Of a stretch of 64,000 nt of DNA, positions 23,097 through 34,059 are shown piece by piece. A program made the position numbers and the translations under genes. The number at the start of each line of letters is the position of its first letter. Position 1 is the first letter of the stretch. This DNA comes from Bactrocera neohumeralis (lineage: Eukaryota > Arthropoda > Insecta > Diptera > Tephritidae), in contig NC_065921.1 of NCBI RefSeq assembly GCF_024586455.1, positions 26,416,635 to 26,480,634 of the forward strand, read 5' to 3'. Below the pieces are notes generated by a model. It was not told the DNA's origin. It was given only the letters and a program-made list of their open reading frames with translations, and ran no database searches.

Positions 23097-26000
23097 ATTT
23101 TTTTATTATTTTATTTTTTTTTTTTATTATTATTATTTATTTTTTTTTATTATTATTATTTATTTTTTTTTTTATTTTATTTTTTTTTATTATTATTATT
23201 TATTTTTTTTTTATTTATTTATTTTTTTTTATATTTTTTTTATATATTCTACATTTTTTTATGTATCCGGTTAAGACCTATTGGTCTCATTAGAGCTTTT
23301 TTATGTGCATTTTTAGAGTTGTATTCCCATTTTTCATTTAATTAAAATTGTATTTATAATCTCAGCATATCTGCTTACGACTCCAATTGCGTGCAGAAGG
23401 GTGTGTTGTTCCAAATACCAGTGACCGTAGTGCAGCCACATGTCATCAACTGTAATGAGTCGGTCACCTTTCAATGCACATCAACCAAAAGCGATGGCAG
23501 CATTGAATTCCAACCAAACACCATACAGAGAGACTTCATTATGGTGCCACGCGGTGCTACATGGGCCGGTAAGTGGCTAGTTTGAGCATAAATATGTATA
23601 TATATATATATTTTTTTATTATTACGTTTTGGCTCATATGCCTTTTAATACATCTAGATTTGTATCTAGATTTCTAATATCTGTATATATTTTTCTTTTT
23701 TGTTGTTGTTGTTTGCAGTTTTGCGTATGCGTTCCACCGACAAAAATCGCGAAAATCTTATTGGTAAATTCTTCGTACACACCATGCAAATCTTACCACG
23801 GTTGTCCTGTCGTGTCTTGGAGACTATGAAAATTTTGCCTGTGAATTCGGAAAATGACACCACTTTGCATTTCCTATGTCAGGTATGCCCAGCACATGAA
23901 ATTATTTTCATTATTTCAATTAATACTGCTTACATAACCTTAGGAGGACAACATACTGGAGCTGTGCATTGCCAAATATTGGTCCAACTATGGCACAACG
24001 CATATCAAATACAGTTTGGAATTCCATGGCATCAAAGCGAACAACACGAATCCTTGTAAGTTTCACTTTAATTTCTGGGTGCTTGTAGATTTTTATACCG
24101 AGAACAGGGTATATTAAGTTTGTTATGAAATTTGTAACACTCAGAAGAAAACGTCAGAGCCTCTATAAAGTCGATTTAGCCAAGTCCGTCTGCGCGTTTG
24201 TATATAAGCGAAATAGCCCCATAGTTTTTAAGCTATCTATATGAAATTTTGCATACATCCCTTTCTCTCCAAGAAGCTCCTCATTTATCGGAACTGTCGA
24301 TATCGGAGCCTACAAACTGAGCAATCAAAATCAAGTTCTTATATGGAAAACTTTTTATTTGGCGCGATATCTTCACACAATTTTGCTTGGATTATTGACG
24401 AAAGTACTGTTACAATTTCCGAAGAAATTGTTTAGATCGGACAGCTATATCATATAGCTGCCATACAAACTGAACGGTCAAACTTAAGTCCTTATATGGA
24501 AAACTTTATTATTTGACGCGATATCTTCACAGAATTTGGCATGGATTATTGCTCAATGTAACGGTCCAATTTCCGAACAAGTTTTTCAGATCGGACCATT
24601 ATAGCATATACATAGTTGCCATAAAAACTGAGAAGGTTGTGTTTTCGTATAGCTTCGGTGCAGCGGATGTAAACATTTTTTCTTGTTGTTGTTTTTTATT
24701 GATTATTTTTTTAATGTTGCCATCTCGATTTCTCCCTTTAGACATCATGCCCGCTGCGCGTGGCATACACAAGCTTGATTTTGTCGCTTTGAAGAGCGAA
24801 GACTTGCAACCACAAATCCAACTGAAGACTGCCGCCGTTGTATTGCGTCCCACTGAAGCGAAAATCACGCCACTCAGCGCACTGCGCGATGTCATACCCG
24901 AGGGTCGTCAAATCTATCAGAACATGTTGACGTTTGTGCTGCAAGTTGCGAAAGCGCAAGAAGTAGCCGTCTATGCGCCACTCTTCAATTCGCTACTCTA
25001 CGAAGCCGAATTCGAATCACAGCTCTGGATGATGTTCGATGCGAATAAAGCGATGGTCGCCTGCGGCGATGCACACTCACACAAGGTCTACACGAAGTTG
25101 GAGAAGGGCGAATACACGATTAAATTGCAATTACGCCACGAGAAACGCGATCTGCTGGAGAAAGTGTACGAGGCGAATATGGTGGCGCTCTTCAAATTGT
25201 CCAACGCCATTAATATGGACTTGTATGATCATTATAATAATTGTTTGACCGGTCGGCGCAAGTTTACCAACTGTGTGCTCAAGGACACACCCGCCAAGGT
25301 GCTCTACGTGGCACCCTTGCCGCAAGAGAAGCTGACCAAAGCGAATTTGCCGGCAAACACTGCTTGGTTGGCCGGTACAGCGACCTTGGCCAAAGATGAG
25401 GCGGTGCGTCGTGTCGATTCATATGACTTCACCTACTACTTGAATCCGCCGGAGAAGAAGAATGGTAACGGCAGCGCGGGCGGCAATGCGGGCAGCGGCA
25501 ATAACTCCGCAAATGCAAGTAAATCAAAAACCAATATCACCGTGCCGAACGCATCGGTGAACACATTGAGCTCGCTGAACACCGATGTTGGTGACACGGT
25601 GACGGCGTCGGGCGATGGCGCGGCAGCGTCGGGTGCTAACTCCAGCCCCGCTGCGGGCACTTCGTCGCCGAAGAAAATGACCACGGACGAGTATGCCGAG
25701 GGTCTGCGCGACTTCCAATGCATGATGATCTCCAAATGCGGTGAGTGCCCGGCCAAAAGCGCTCTTTCAAACTGTTTGTAATGCATTATATGTATGTTTT
25801 CGTTTTCAGAGATCGGCAAGGCTGAGGACATTTACGACGAGGTGATTGCCGCGCATCCCAAGTATTCGTTGGCGCATGTGCTCTTCATGCAAAATATCGA
25901 AAGCACTGAATACAAACCCTTGCTGCCGCACGCGTTCGTCAAAATGGTGAACTCGAATGTGGACGAAGATGCGCACAAAGAGGAAATGTTGAGAATACGC

Positions 26001-27519
26001 ACCGCCTTGGAGCGTGTGTCGCAGCTGGGTGGCTATGTTATAAATGACATGAAGAGCGAATATGATGAGTTGCTCGCCTATTATGGTCTCAAGAGTGACA
26101 CCCGTCCGGATGCCAGTAAAATTAAAACGTAAGTGTGAGCGGTTCTAACCTCAAACGTTGAAATATTTTACTTTAATTTTGTTATTTATTTTTTTATGTT
26201 TTTAAATTTATTTTTATTGTTTTTTAATTTTTTTATTTTTAATTTTTTTATTTTTAATTTTTTTTTATTTTTTAAACTTTTTTATTTTTTAATGTTTTGA
26301 ATTTTTTTAAACTCTTTTTTTAATTATTTAATATTTTCAAAATTTTTATTTCTTTAAATTAAAAAAAAAAAATTATTTTTATATACTGTTCTTTTGTGTT
26401 TTATTTTTTTAATATTTTAATTTTTAAATATTATTTTTTTAATTCTAAATATTTATTTTTTAATTTTTTTTTTAATTTTATTTATTTTTTATATTTTTTG
26501 TTTTGTTTTTAATTTTTATATTTTTTAACCTTTTTTATTTATTTTTAAATATTTTTATTTTTTTTTTTTTTTTTTTTTTTTATTTTTTAATTTTAATTTA
26601 TTTATTTTTTTATTTGTTTTAATTGTTATTTTAATTTAATTTTTTTTTTTTTATTATTTACTATTTAATTTTATTTTATATTTTATATATTATTTTTTGT
26701 CTTTTTAATGTTTTGAATTTTTTTTTTAAACTCGTCTTTTTAATTATTTCATTTTTCAAAATTTTTATTTCTTTAAATTTAAAAAAAAAAAAAATTATTT
26801 TTATATTTTTTTTTCTGTTTTTTTATTTTTTTTTTTATTTTTTTAATATATTTTTTATATTTTTTTATTTATTTTTTTTATTTATTTTTTTTACATTTTT
26901 TTAATTTAATAAATTTATTTTTTGTATGTTTTATTTATTTTTTAATTTTATTAATTTTTTAATTTTTTTTAATATTTTTGTTCTAAATATTTTTTTGAAT
27001 ACTTTTTTTAATTCTGTATTTTTTGAATATTTGTTTTTCTCATTTAAAATTTTTTTAATGTTTTCTTTATACAGAAATATGGACAAGAAAAAGGCGAATT
27101 TGTTGGAGGCTTTGGCCAGGAGGGGTGTGGCCAAAATCAAGATTAGCATTATCGATGGCAATATGAAGGATCACTTGGATGAATTCAAAGACATCTATGT
27201 GGAGATAATCAAGCTGTCGGACCCCACTGATTCAAAGGTGCGTATAGCAGTACCTTGTCAAATTTTCTGTAGGCTTATGATAACATCTTTCATATTTCTT
27301 TTATTTTAGGTCATCAACTTCACGCTGTGGCACGCCTATGCGAATGCTCAATACGGTCGCATGTTCAAAATATTGCAGAAAATGTACGATGATAAGCGTC
27401 AACGTGAGATACTTGAAGAGTTGAATGCGCTGGCTGGCTCTTTGGGTTTCGCGCATGTGCAGACTGCCATCCAACGTATAACTGTAACCGCATATCCGAA
27501 CAGCTTCCGTATATTCTAA
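16601..27519 (+). CDS. TppII: Tripeptidyl-peptidase II
   Basis: Eighteen exons: 16601-16777, 16877-17011, 17390-17588, 17648-17817, 17882-18014, 18082-18325, 18850-18980, 20043-20276, 20804-20993, 21052-21173, 21244-21400, 23366-23568, 23719-23882, 23944-24055, 24742-25740, 25810-26128, 27075-27237, 27310-27519. All phases agree, giving 1353 aa (human about 1249). TPP II is a giant cytosolic subtilase that removes N-terminal tripeptides from peptides released by the proteasome. The catalytic Asp is in AIFDSGVDP (D48), His in SSHGTHVAS (H274), oxyanion Asn in SAGNHG (N376), Ser in NGTSMAAPH (S464). The C-terminal half aligns in memory with human TPP2 down to the final YPNSFRIF. A Ser/Ala/Gly/Asn-rich insert (about 25462-25675) is fly-like. 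Intron 1 appears to be GC-AG. Exon 3 could instead end at 17597 (+3 aa). The frame is open upstream of the ATG to about 16418 without another ATG. Confidence 0.95.
16778..16876 (+). other. GC-AG intron 1 of TppII
   Basis: The exon 1/intron junction reads ttggag|gcaagtaatt, a textbook AG|GCAAGT GC donor. The acceptor is caatag|actctatgtgac. Joining them keeps the frame (ASGLE then TLCDGKSVKV). The nearest GT alternative, at 16782, would shift into an immediate stop. Confidence 0.7.
18981..20042 (+). repeat. A-rich low-complexity intron 7 of TppII
   Basis: About 1 kb made almost only of A and T, with A-runs on the plus strand (words like ttaaaaaatt, aaattaaaat, atataaaaaa). It contains no other feature. 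Introns 8, 11 and 16 of the same gene have the opposite, T-rich composition on the plus strand. Confidence 0.8.
21430..22690 (+). mobile_element. Dispersed non-coding repeat (Helentron/DINE-like, second family) in TppII intron 11
   Basis: It starts near tactcttgcagttgctacagag and continues ttctgttcacctaacggttg, then aaatgatcagtatgacgaga and a cluster of tccgtccgtgc words. I remember this as a very common class of intergenic repeat in higher flies. It has repeated modules describing 'gtgaaaatgg...cggaat...cacgcc' and no protein. Its right end was not found, because it runs into the T-rich tract at about 22700. Confidence 0.45.
22700..23265 (+). repeat. Long poly-T / TTTA tract in TppII intron 11
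   Basis: More than 500 bp of almost pure T interrupted by single A or AT groups, with TTATTATTATTTATT units at about 23100-23250. Open frames rich in Phe/Leu/Ile here are artefacts. Such a tract is prone to length variation and sequencing error. Confidence 0.9.
24090..24640 (+). mobile_element. DINE-1-like repeat in TppII intron 14
   Basis: It begins tataccgagaacagggtata at about 24094, with cagagcctctataaagtcga and gtccgtctgcgcg. Two copies of the tatagctgccatacaaactg / gatatcttcaca module follow. It is the same family as 10190-11056. The repeat reads open into exon 15, giving a spurious long frame from 24513. The right terminus is not clear. Confidence 0.55.
26129..27074 (+). repeat. T-rich low-complexity intron 16 of TppII
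   Basis: About 950 bp of TTTTTATTTTTAA-type sequence between exons 16 and 17. No gene or element is visible; the Phe-rich open frames here are composition artefacts. The intron is bounded by aaaac|gtaagtg and tatacag|aaatatgg. Confidence 0.8.
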
Positions 27520-27989
27520 AAAAAATAGCAAAACAGCAAAATATATAAAAAATTTCAGTAAAGTAGCAAATATCCTGCTCGGCAGAGCGAAGTCTACGCA
27601 CAGCATAATTCAATACGTTAAAATAATTAAAAAAAACACAAGGAATATACTATCAACTTATACATATATATATATAGTTCATATGTTTTCATCTATGTAT
27701 GTATGTATGTAAGATTATCTTTCTTAAGAAAGTGTGTATTAAGTTTCTCTGTTTAAATTGTTCTTCAGCACTTGTATTGTAAACGTAAAATTTAGCCCAT
27801 GAATATACTTGTAAACTCCTCAGCAAGCTAAAAAAAAGTAAAATTAAACAATTTTTATTACTCAAAAAAGTAGCGGTTTTTCATTCCAATTATAAGATTG
27901 CTACTAAGTGGTTTTTACCGAACAAATTTTCATCATTAAGATTAATATAATATGTGGAAGCAGTCTGAAGTTCAACTCGTATTTCCGAA

Positions 27990-28870
27990 ACGCTCTCCAC
28001 GCTACGTTCGCATTAATCATGATTCGTCATCGCCTGGCCAGTGCAGCTGCTATCTCTTGATTCGCTGAACTATGTCAATGTCGCCGTATATCTCGTACAG
28101 CTCATCGTTCCAACGACTGCGGTATTTGCCATTGCCAATGCCCAAAGGACCATAAATCTTCCGCAAAAAAAAATATTTTCCAAAATTTGGCGCATGTTGA
28201 AAATCTGATCGGTTATAGATTTTTCAGATCTAATACCACACTGATAAGGTCCAACAGCTCGTTGAAAGTGAGCTTCAGTCTTTCACACACTACGCTCAAT
28301 AAGAACTATGCCATAGTAAGGAGGCCTATCCCACGGCAATTGGCACAGATTATGGGGTCCCCTTTTCGCAGAGCACACTTAGGTTCCAATCGTCGAGCAT
28401 GCTTTCATCCGACTGTATCTTGCAAAGAAGCATTGTCAGTTCTTCGCCGCCGCATTTGAATAGCTCGGCCGGTAATTCATCAGCCCTTGCGGTTTTGTTG
28501 TTCTTCAGGGTAATTGCTATTTGAACCTCAAGACAGCAGGGTAATGGAACATCTATTCCATTGTCACCGCTTTCTCTGCACTGCGACACGACAGTGGTCA
28601 TCTTATCAGCTGTTCTTTCGGCCTTTCCGAAAACCAATGGTTTCGCTTTCAGCTGTACGTAAGGTGTTTGAAATGCCATCCAACAGTTCCGATTTGCGAA
28701 TGAGTGCTCTCATAGAGCAGGAGTGTAAATTGAGTTGATTATGATGACAAAATTAGATCTAACGGCTTTGGGGGCTGCTTTGAACATTTTCAAATGGTTA
28801 CGATGTTGGTTGCAGCTAAAGTGAATCTGTCAATAAAAATGCTGGGATGAAGGCAGAGATAACCTCTTAT
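27990..28870 (-). mobile_element. RTE-like LINE fragment
   Basis: The minus strand at 28350-28679 reads EVQIAITLKNNKTARADELP then AELFKCGGEELTMLL and DDWNLSVLC, the N-terminal part of an RTE-type reverse transcriptase. Bases 28000-28160 on the same strand encode the C-terminal KIYGPLGIGNGKYRSRWNDE / LYEIYGDID motif. About 28200-28345 holds RT fragments such as GPYQCGIRSEKS. The RT catalytic core (YADD) is missing. Confidence 0.7.
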
Positions 28871-28880
28871 AAATGTTGGT

Positions 28881-28993
28881 AATAGATGAGTACGAAAGGC
28901 TTCTTGAGAACTATAAACAAATTTATCGTCTCCGAAATTATCAATTGCCGAAAGTATCGATAAAATAATGAAAACCGTTGAGTGATGAATCTT
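28881..28993 (+). repeat. 113-bp direct repeat, left copy (putative target-site duplication)
   Basis: From aatagatgagtacgaaaggc to gagtgatgaatctt. It is repeated at 29193-29305 with one difference (aaaccg here, aaatcg in the right copy). It flanks a 199-bp RTE 3' end, as expected for a long target-site duplication. Confidence 0.85.
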
Positions 28994-29192
28994 CCAGCTT
29001 CGTATTCGACGCAGTACCCGCCGGGGGAAGCAGAGGAAGAGGAAGACCTCCACTCCGTTGGAAGGACCAAGTGGAGAAGGACCTGGCTTCGCTTGGAATA
29101 TCCAATTGGCGCCACGCAGCGAAAAGAAGAAACGACTGGCGCGCTGTTGTTAACTCGGCTATAATCCTCGGCCAATTAAGAAGAAGAAGAAG
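28994..29192 (+). mobile_element. 5'-truncated RTE 3' end between direct repeats
   Basis: Plus-strand translation: VFDAVPAGGSRGRGRPPLRW, then KDQVEKDLASLGISNW and AKRRNDWRAVVNSA, the C-terminus of the RTE-like ORF. It ends in ggccaattaagaagaagaagaag, the (AAG)-type tail shared with the minus-strand copies that end at 42222 and about 60296. Only 199 bp were inserted, which is an extreme 5' truncation. Confidence 0.85.
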
Positions 29193-29305
29193 AATAGATG
29201 AGTACGAAAGGCTTCTTGAGAACTATAAACAAATTTATCGTCTCCGAAATTATCAATTGCCGAAAGTATCGATAAAATAATGAAAATCGTTGAGTGATGA
29301 ATCTT
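29193..29305 (+). repeat. 113-bp direct repeat, right copy (putative target-site duplication)
   Basis: The second copy of the segment at 28881-28993, 112 of 113 bases identical. The one difference suggests a young insertion. Confidence 0.85.
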
Positions 29306-29520
29306 AATTCGGATTTGTACTGTCAACAGTTGGACCGTCTGAAGGCATCAATCGCCTAGAAGTGATTAGCTTTTGTCAATAGGAGAGGAATTGTGTTACA
29401 TCAGGACCAGACAAGGCCACATAAATCTATAGTGACTCGACAGTAGCTTCGCGAGCTTGATTGGGAGGTTCTTTCTTAGACATCCACCTTATAGCCCGGA
29501 CCTGTCACCGAAGTAGTTAC

Positions 29521-30304
29521 TAACGGGGTTTTCAATAGGGACGCTACAAAATTAGACCGATAGAGACAGCAAACGACGCCATATTTTTAAACGTTCTTTT
29601 GACATTTCTCTTCAGTAAGATTTGCCATTTCATCGTGAAAAGATATACGATCCAACAACGAGTCGAAATTATTGATATTTACTACCGAAATTCAGAGTCA
29701 GTGGCCTCAACTTTAAGAGCGCTACGTCCAATTTATGGTCGTCATAATCGTTCTGTCAGATCAACAATTGAGGGTGTCGTGGAAAAATTTAAATCCACAG
29801 GCACAGCACAAATTGTTCTCGTACCAATGAGACAATGAAGTGCCGTACTTCTTCTTAGATGATCTATACTTTCGGTAATTTACTGTGTTTGGGAATCGCT
29901 AGAGCTCAATGATAACTGAATATTTTTGGCTTAAATTGGATGATATGGACTTGTACTATACGTGGTTCCAACAGGACTCCACAAGTCACACAGCGAATGT
30001 CACAGTGGATTTATTGTAAAGTAAGGTTGGTGAACGTGTTACCGCACGAAATGGCCCAGTCAGTTGGCCGCATCGGTCGTGCGATTTGACACCGTTAGAC
30101 TATTTCCTGTGGGGCTACGTCAAGTCTATGGTCTTAACCAACAAGCCAGCGACGATTGATATCGAACGTGAAATTGCAGCAGTATCGGCCGATTTATGAT
30201 TGAAAACCGTCGAAAATTGGGTTCAGCATCTGGACTTCTGCAAGCGTGCCCTTCGCAGGAATAAAGAAGTTCATTTTGAAGTGCCCTTATCGAAAAACCC
30301 TTTA
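29521..30304 (+). mobile_element. DD41D Tc1/mariner-type element, internally deleted copy with both termini
   Basis: The left end TAacggggttttcaataggg (29521-29540) and the reverse complement of the right end (TAaagggtttttcgataaggg, 30284-30304) match, each preceded by TA as expected for a TA target. Inside are RYTIQQRVEIIDIYYRNSES (about 29641-29700), a deletion, then a WFQQD...SHTANVT region and RSCDLTPLDYFLWGYVKS (about 30075-30126). At about 780 bp it is well below the roughly 1.2 kb expected for an intact element, so it could only move with transposase supplied in trans. Confidence 0.75.
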
Positions 30305-31380
30305 TGTGTTCCTGTCTATGCCGCAAGATTTTGCTGTTGAAAAATTCGTTTTCAAAAACGCTTGAGAAAATCGGCTATCGCAGTTTTTGGTCAATGGGGA
30401 TGAGAATGTCTAAAAGTGTCATTATAAATTTAGAAAAGGCAACGAGTTATCGGTTAACATGTGTATATTTGACCTAAAATGATTTTTCCATATCTCTAAT
30501 CTGCCCCTATTTTTCTTTTTCTGTAAATTCGTATAATTAAAAAAACCATCAAACACTTCAATTTTCACTATGTCATTTCCCAATGTTGTTCATTATTCCA
30601 TAATTTAATTAAGAATATAAAAATAAGTATTTCTCCCAAGAACACATTCAATATCTCCACGCTGTCATTCAAACTCATTATTATCCAACGCTTGGCGAAT
30701 GCAACCCGTTGCCAAATGCTGCTTCTGTGCCGCAATTCGCCGCGGCCGCGCTCGGCATGCTTCATTAGCGACCCCGTCGATGTTCGCGCCAACTTCGCTT
30801 CCGGTTCACATGAGCAACGAAATGAAAGTAATTAAAGCAAGAACCCCCAATTTTTCTTCACCAACTCAGCCGAGCAACCGAGAACACAGGAAAATGCATG
30901 CATAAATAATTAGTCCGTAATATTTCGGGTAGCGTTTCCATGAAATCTCCACTCCATGTGCGCATATGCAATGCTGCACGGCTGCACATCTGTGTTGCGG
31001 TGTGTCTTCTGTGTGCGTAATTAACCGAAAACCCAAGATAAATGATCCAGCATGGTGATCACTCGGCCGACCTACCTACCTATGCGCAGCGCCACTCCTT
31101 AGTCCGTTAGCTGTTGTTGTTGTGGCTGTTGCTTTTGTTTTTGTCGTGTGGCAGAAATTTTGGGCACGTGTGGCAAATAAAGCGAAACAATGTTGTTCTT
31201 GTTTCTTGAGTAATGGACAAGCGAGTTGGGTATACCATTCAGATCTTCTTTTACGCGTGGCTGCCTTTCTGGATCAATCGCAAAGAAGGTGTACTTATTT
31301 GTGGGGAAGTAGAAGTTAATGTTTATTGAAAGTTAATTCATTGAAAAAAAATTACTTTCGACTTAGCATTTTCTTCGTGT
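30305..31380. other. Intergenic DNA with a GC-richer, possibly functional patch
   Basis: Bases 30660-31150 have more balanced composition than the surroundings (gccgcggccgcgctcggcat, tatgcgcagcgccactcc) and no transposon signature. I see no convincing ORF; the 74-aa minus-strand frame at 30568-30792 has no domain. It may be regulatory or an untranslated exon. Confidence 0.3.
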
Positions 31381-32400
31381 TAGGAGCGCTATGTTTCTTG
31401 TCTTGGGCACTGGTGAAAAACATCGTTACCACCTCCATTGTATATTCGTGGAAATAGTATCACAGTTCAATTAGCGTCGGAGGTAAATGATTCGTTGCCT
31501 CGTTCTGAACAACCTTCGACCTCTTCAAATATTAAAAAGATGAAGAATATGGTGTTTTCAAATCGTCAGGCAGGTGTTTGATAGATGGCAGGAGAGCTCG
31601 ACATCTCTCGCGAGTCCGTTTGAATGATTTGGTGGATATTTTGGGTAAGAAACGCGTTCTTGTTCGACTCGTCTCGATAAAGCTTAACTTTTTTCAAAAA
31701 GAGTACCGTAAACAGATCTCTTTGGACGTGCTTGATCGTGCAAATTTCGATCCCACATTCATGGGGAACATTATAACTGGCGATGAGACACGGGTTTTTG
31801 AGTTTCACATGCAAACAAGTCGAAAATCATCGGAATGGAGGGGAAAAACGAGTCGAAACCGAAAAATCAACGCCGAAGCCGCTCAAAAAAAAAATCAAGG
31901 TGCTCATTGTGTTTTCGATACTCGTGGTTTGGTGCATCATAAATTTGTTCCGGAGGCACAGACAGTCAATAAAGAGTTCTATTTGGCCGTATTGAGGCGT
32001 TTGCGTGAGAACATTCGTCGAAAACGGCCGGACTTGTGGATGAACAATTCATGGATTTTACACGATGATAATGCACGATCGCATCGCGCCGCGATTGTAA
32101 CCGAAATTAAAGCCAAAAATGCAATAATACCATCGATCAACCACCGTATTCACCAGATTTGCCTCCGTGTGATTTTTTCTTGTTTCCCAAACTGAAATTG
32201 ACCGCTCCGCTGAAACCGTTTTCAATCGATAGAAGGGATAAAACAAAATTTGCTGAAGAAGCTGAAGACCATCCTAAAAAGTATTTCGAGGACTGGAAAA
32301 ATGGTTTTCATAAGTGTGTTACATGTGATGAGGATTACTTTGAAGGCGACAAAATATCGGAATTGATGAATAATTAGAAGTATTGGATCTATAACCATAT
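31380..32400 (+). mobile_element. mariner (DD34D) element, decayed
   Basis: The transposase region includes TGDETRVFEFHMQTSRKSSE, then NKEFYLAVLRRLRENIRRKR and WILHDDNARSHRAA. After a one-base frameshift near 32115 comes PPYSPDLPPCDFFLFPKLKL and CVTCDEDYFEGDKISELMNN with its stop. The distance between the second and third aspartates is consistent with 34 once the shift is allowed for. A stop and other breaks sit in the N-terminal part (31500-31620). Confidence 0.85.
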
Positions 32401-32639
32401 TCGTGCTTTTTGCCAAGAGATGGCGTAACTTGATTATTTTTCCATTGTTCCAATATTCCGAAAGAGCATTGGAAAGCGATAGTCCTTGTGCGACATTTGT
32501 AGTATAATGGTATTCATTTGAAGGATGAACTTTACTGAAAACATGTTTTCGCTGGGAGTTTTTCTTCATAAGCCGGAAGTCAGCACATTTTGGTGGAAGT
32601 TTATGATGAACATGCACTAACTGAGCCAACCTGTCAAAA

Positions 32640-33290
32640 GTGTTGATTTTGGCTTAGATAACGAGGCTTAAACAGGACAAAGTACATCCTGGGCGGCTAA
32701 AGAAGTTTGAAGTTGGGAAACTGAAAGCATTACTCGATGAAGATTGTTATCTAACACAAGATGAGCTGACACAATATTTGATAGTCAATCAGCCAACTAT
32801 TTTAAAGCGCTTCAGAACCAAGGAAATTGATTACCATATTTAAACCAAGAGACGGTGAAAATACTAATACGAAACTCCTCAGAGAAAGAAATCATATGTA
32901 AATCTTACCTCATTATGAGTTTCAAAAACTGTGTGCAACTATTAATGGGAACACAAACACCAACAGCTCATCAAATGGAAACGAGCGATTGCCGAAACAC
33001 ACCCGGAATTTGCGATCAGGTACGATACAGTAATTTTCCAACATGACAACGACCGACCTCATGATGCAAGATCGTTTCAAATTTATTTGGAAAACAGTGG
33101 CTGGGAAGTTTTGCCTCACTCGCTTTATAGCCCAGATCTTGCCCCTTCTGACTATCATTTGTTCCGGTTGATGCAGAACGAGCTGACTGGAATATGGTTC
33201 ACGTCATAACAGGGTATCAAAATTGGCTTGATTCATACTTGCCTGCCATGCTGGTGGAGTTCTCTTAGGATGGAATCCACAAATTGCCAC
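32640..33290 (+). mobile_element. Second mariner (DD34D) fragment
   Basis: The N-terminal part (about 32650-32830) reads VHPGRLKKFEVGKLKALLDE then DCYLTQDELTQYL. After a deletion, the catalytic end is open at about 32958-33209: VIFQHDNDRPHDARSFQIYL then SLYSPDLAPSDYHLF. There are 34 residues between the two aspartates. The central domain with the first Asp is absent. It follows the previous mariner directly on the same strand but differs in sequence, so it is a separate insertion. Confidence 0.8.
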
Positions 33291-33499
33291 AAAGATAAAG
33301 AAATGAAAAATACTATTATATATGTTTTTCTTAGTTATATACCCAATATATATATCAAATCTTGGTTATAGCACACGTTGTGCTCTTGTTCTTTAGCAGA
33401 ATAATACCACATGCCATTTCATGCTATACTGTAAAAATTGGTCAATAAACCGCTTCCGCTGTGAAAAAATTTTACGGCAACCTAGTTATTTCTGCCTGT

Positions 33500-33920
33500 C
33501 ATTAGACCAACAACCTTTTCTAGGCTGTGTAAGTAAAATTAATGAATTTTTTCTTTCGGTGCTCTTGCGCATACTTTTTGTAATCCTGCATGTCCCTAAG
33601 GTATTCCAACTCGCCCTGATCCGTCTGTTAGCCCTTTCGGGAATATCATTTTTATGATATTTGGTGTTTTCCGTATTTCCTGTTCTACTATTTCGTTTCC
33701 TGGAATTCCTTCGTGATCTGGAACACAATATACATACATCCAACCGTTTTCCGGCAGCCAGTACATCTACTGTCTACTTGCCTCTAAGGACATTCTCTGC
33801 TGTAATGCGATTTGAGATTATTGCCTTTATTGCCGTCTGGCTAATAAGAAGTATAAGCTTAAGTAAATCTATATACTGGTTAGGCTAGAAGGCTGATCCC
33901 TCAGTCCACCTGGAGTTGGA
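33500..33920 (-). mobile_element. R1-like LINE fragment (RNase H remnant)
   Basis: The minus strand of about 33735-33620 encodes VYCVPDHEGIPGNEIVEQEI, the C-terminal RNase H motif (VPxHxGIxGNExAD-like) of R1/LOA-type LINEs, in a degraded frame. It is followed by a second, similar copy at 34060. Confidence 0.5.
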
Positions 33921-34059
33921 TAACAGTTAACGGCAAACAATCTGAACTTATCACTAATCTTAGGTGTTAGATGGTTAGGTGTTTTATTTCTATTTCCTCT
34001 ATTTAACCTTCATGTCTAAATGTATTACATTCGACATATGATTGATCTGGCAAAAGCAG

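Noticed and set aside
24513..24741. An N-terminal extension making a 422-aa ORF before TppII exon 15
   Set aside because: The extension reads through a DINE-1-like repeat in the intron. The acceptor ccctttag at 24741 gives the conserved continuation from exon 14.
26713..27060. Phe/Leu-rich membrane-protein-like ORFs in T-rich introns
   Set aside because: Composition artefacts of poly-T tracts; the real exon 17 begins after tatacag at 27074.
28965..29275. TATCGATA sites near 28957 and 29269 as DRE promoter elements
   Set aside because: They lie in the duplicated target-site repeat with no gene start nearby.
31578..33209. Two tandem mariner copies as one functional transposon
   Set aside because: The first has a frameshift and an N-terminal stop. 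The second lacks the first catalytic Asp region. The sequences differ, so they are separate dead insertions.
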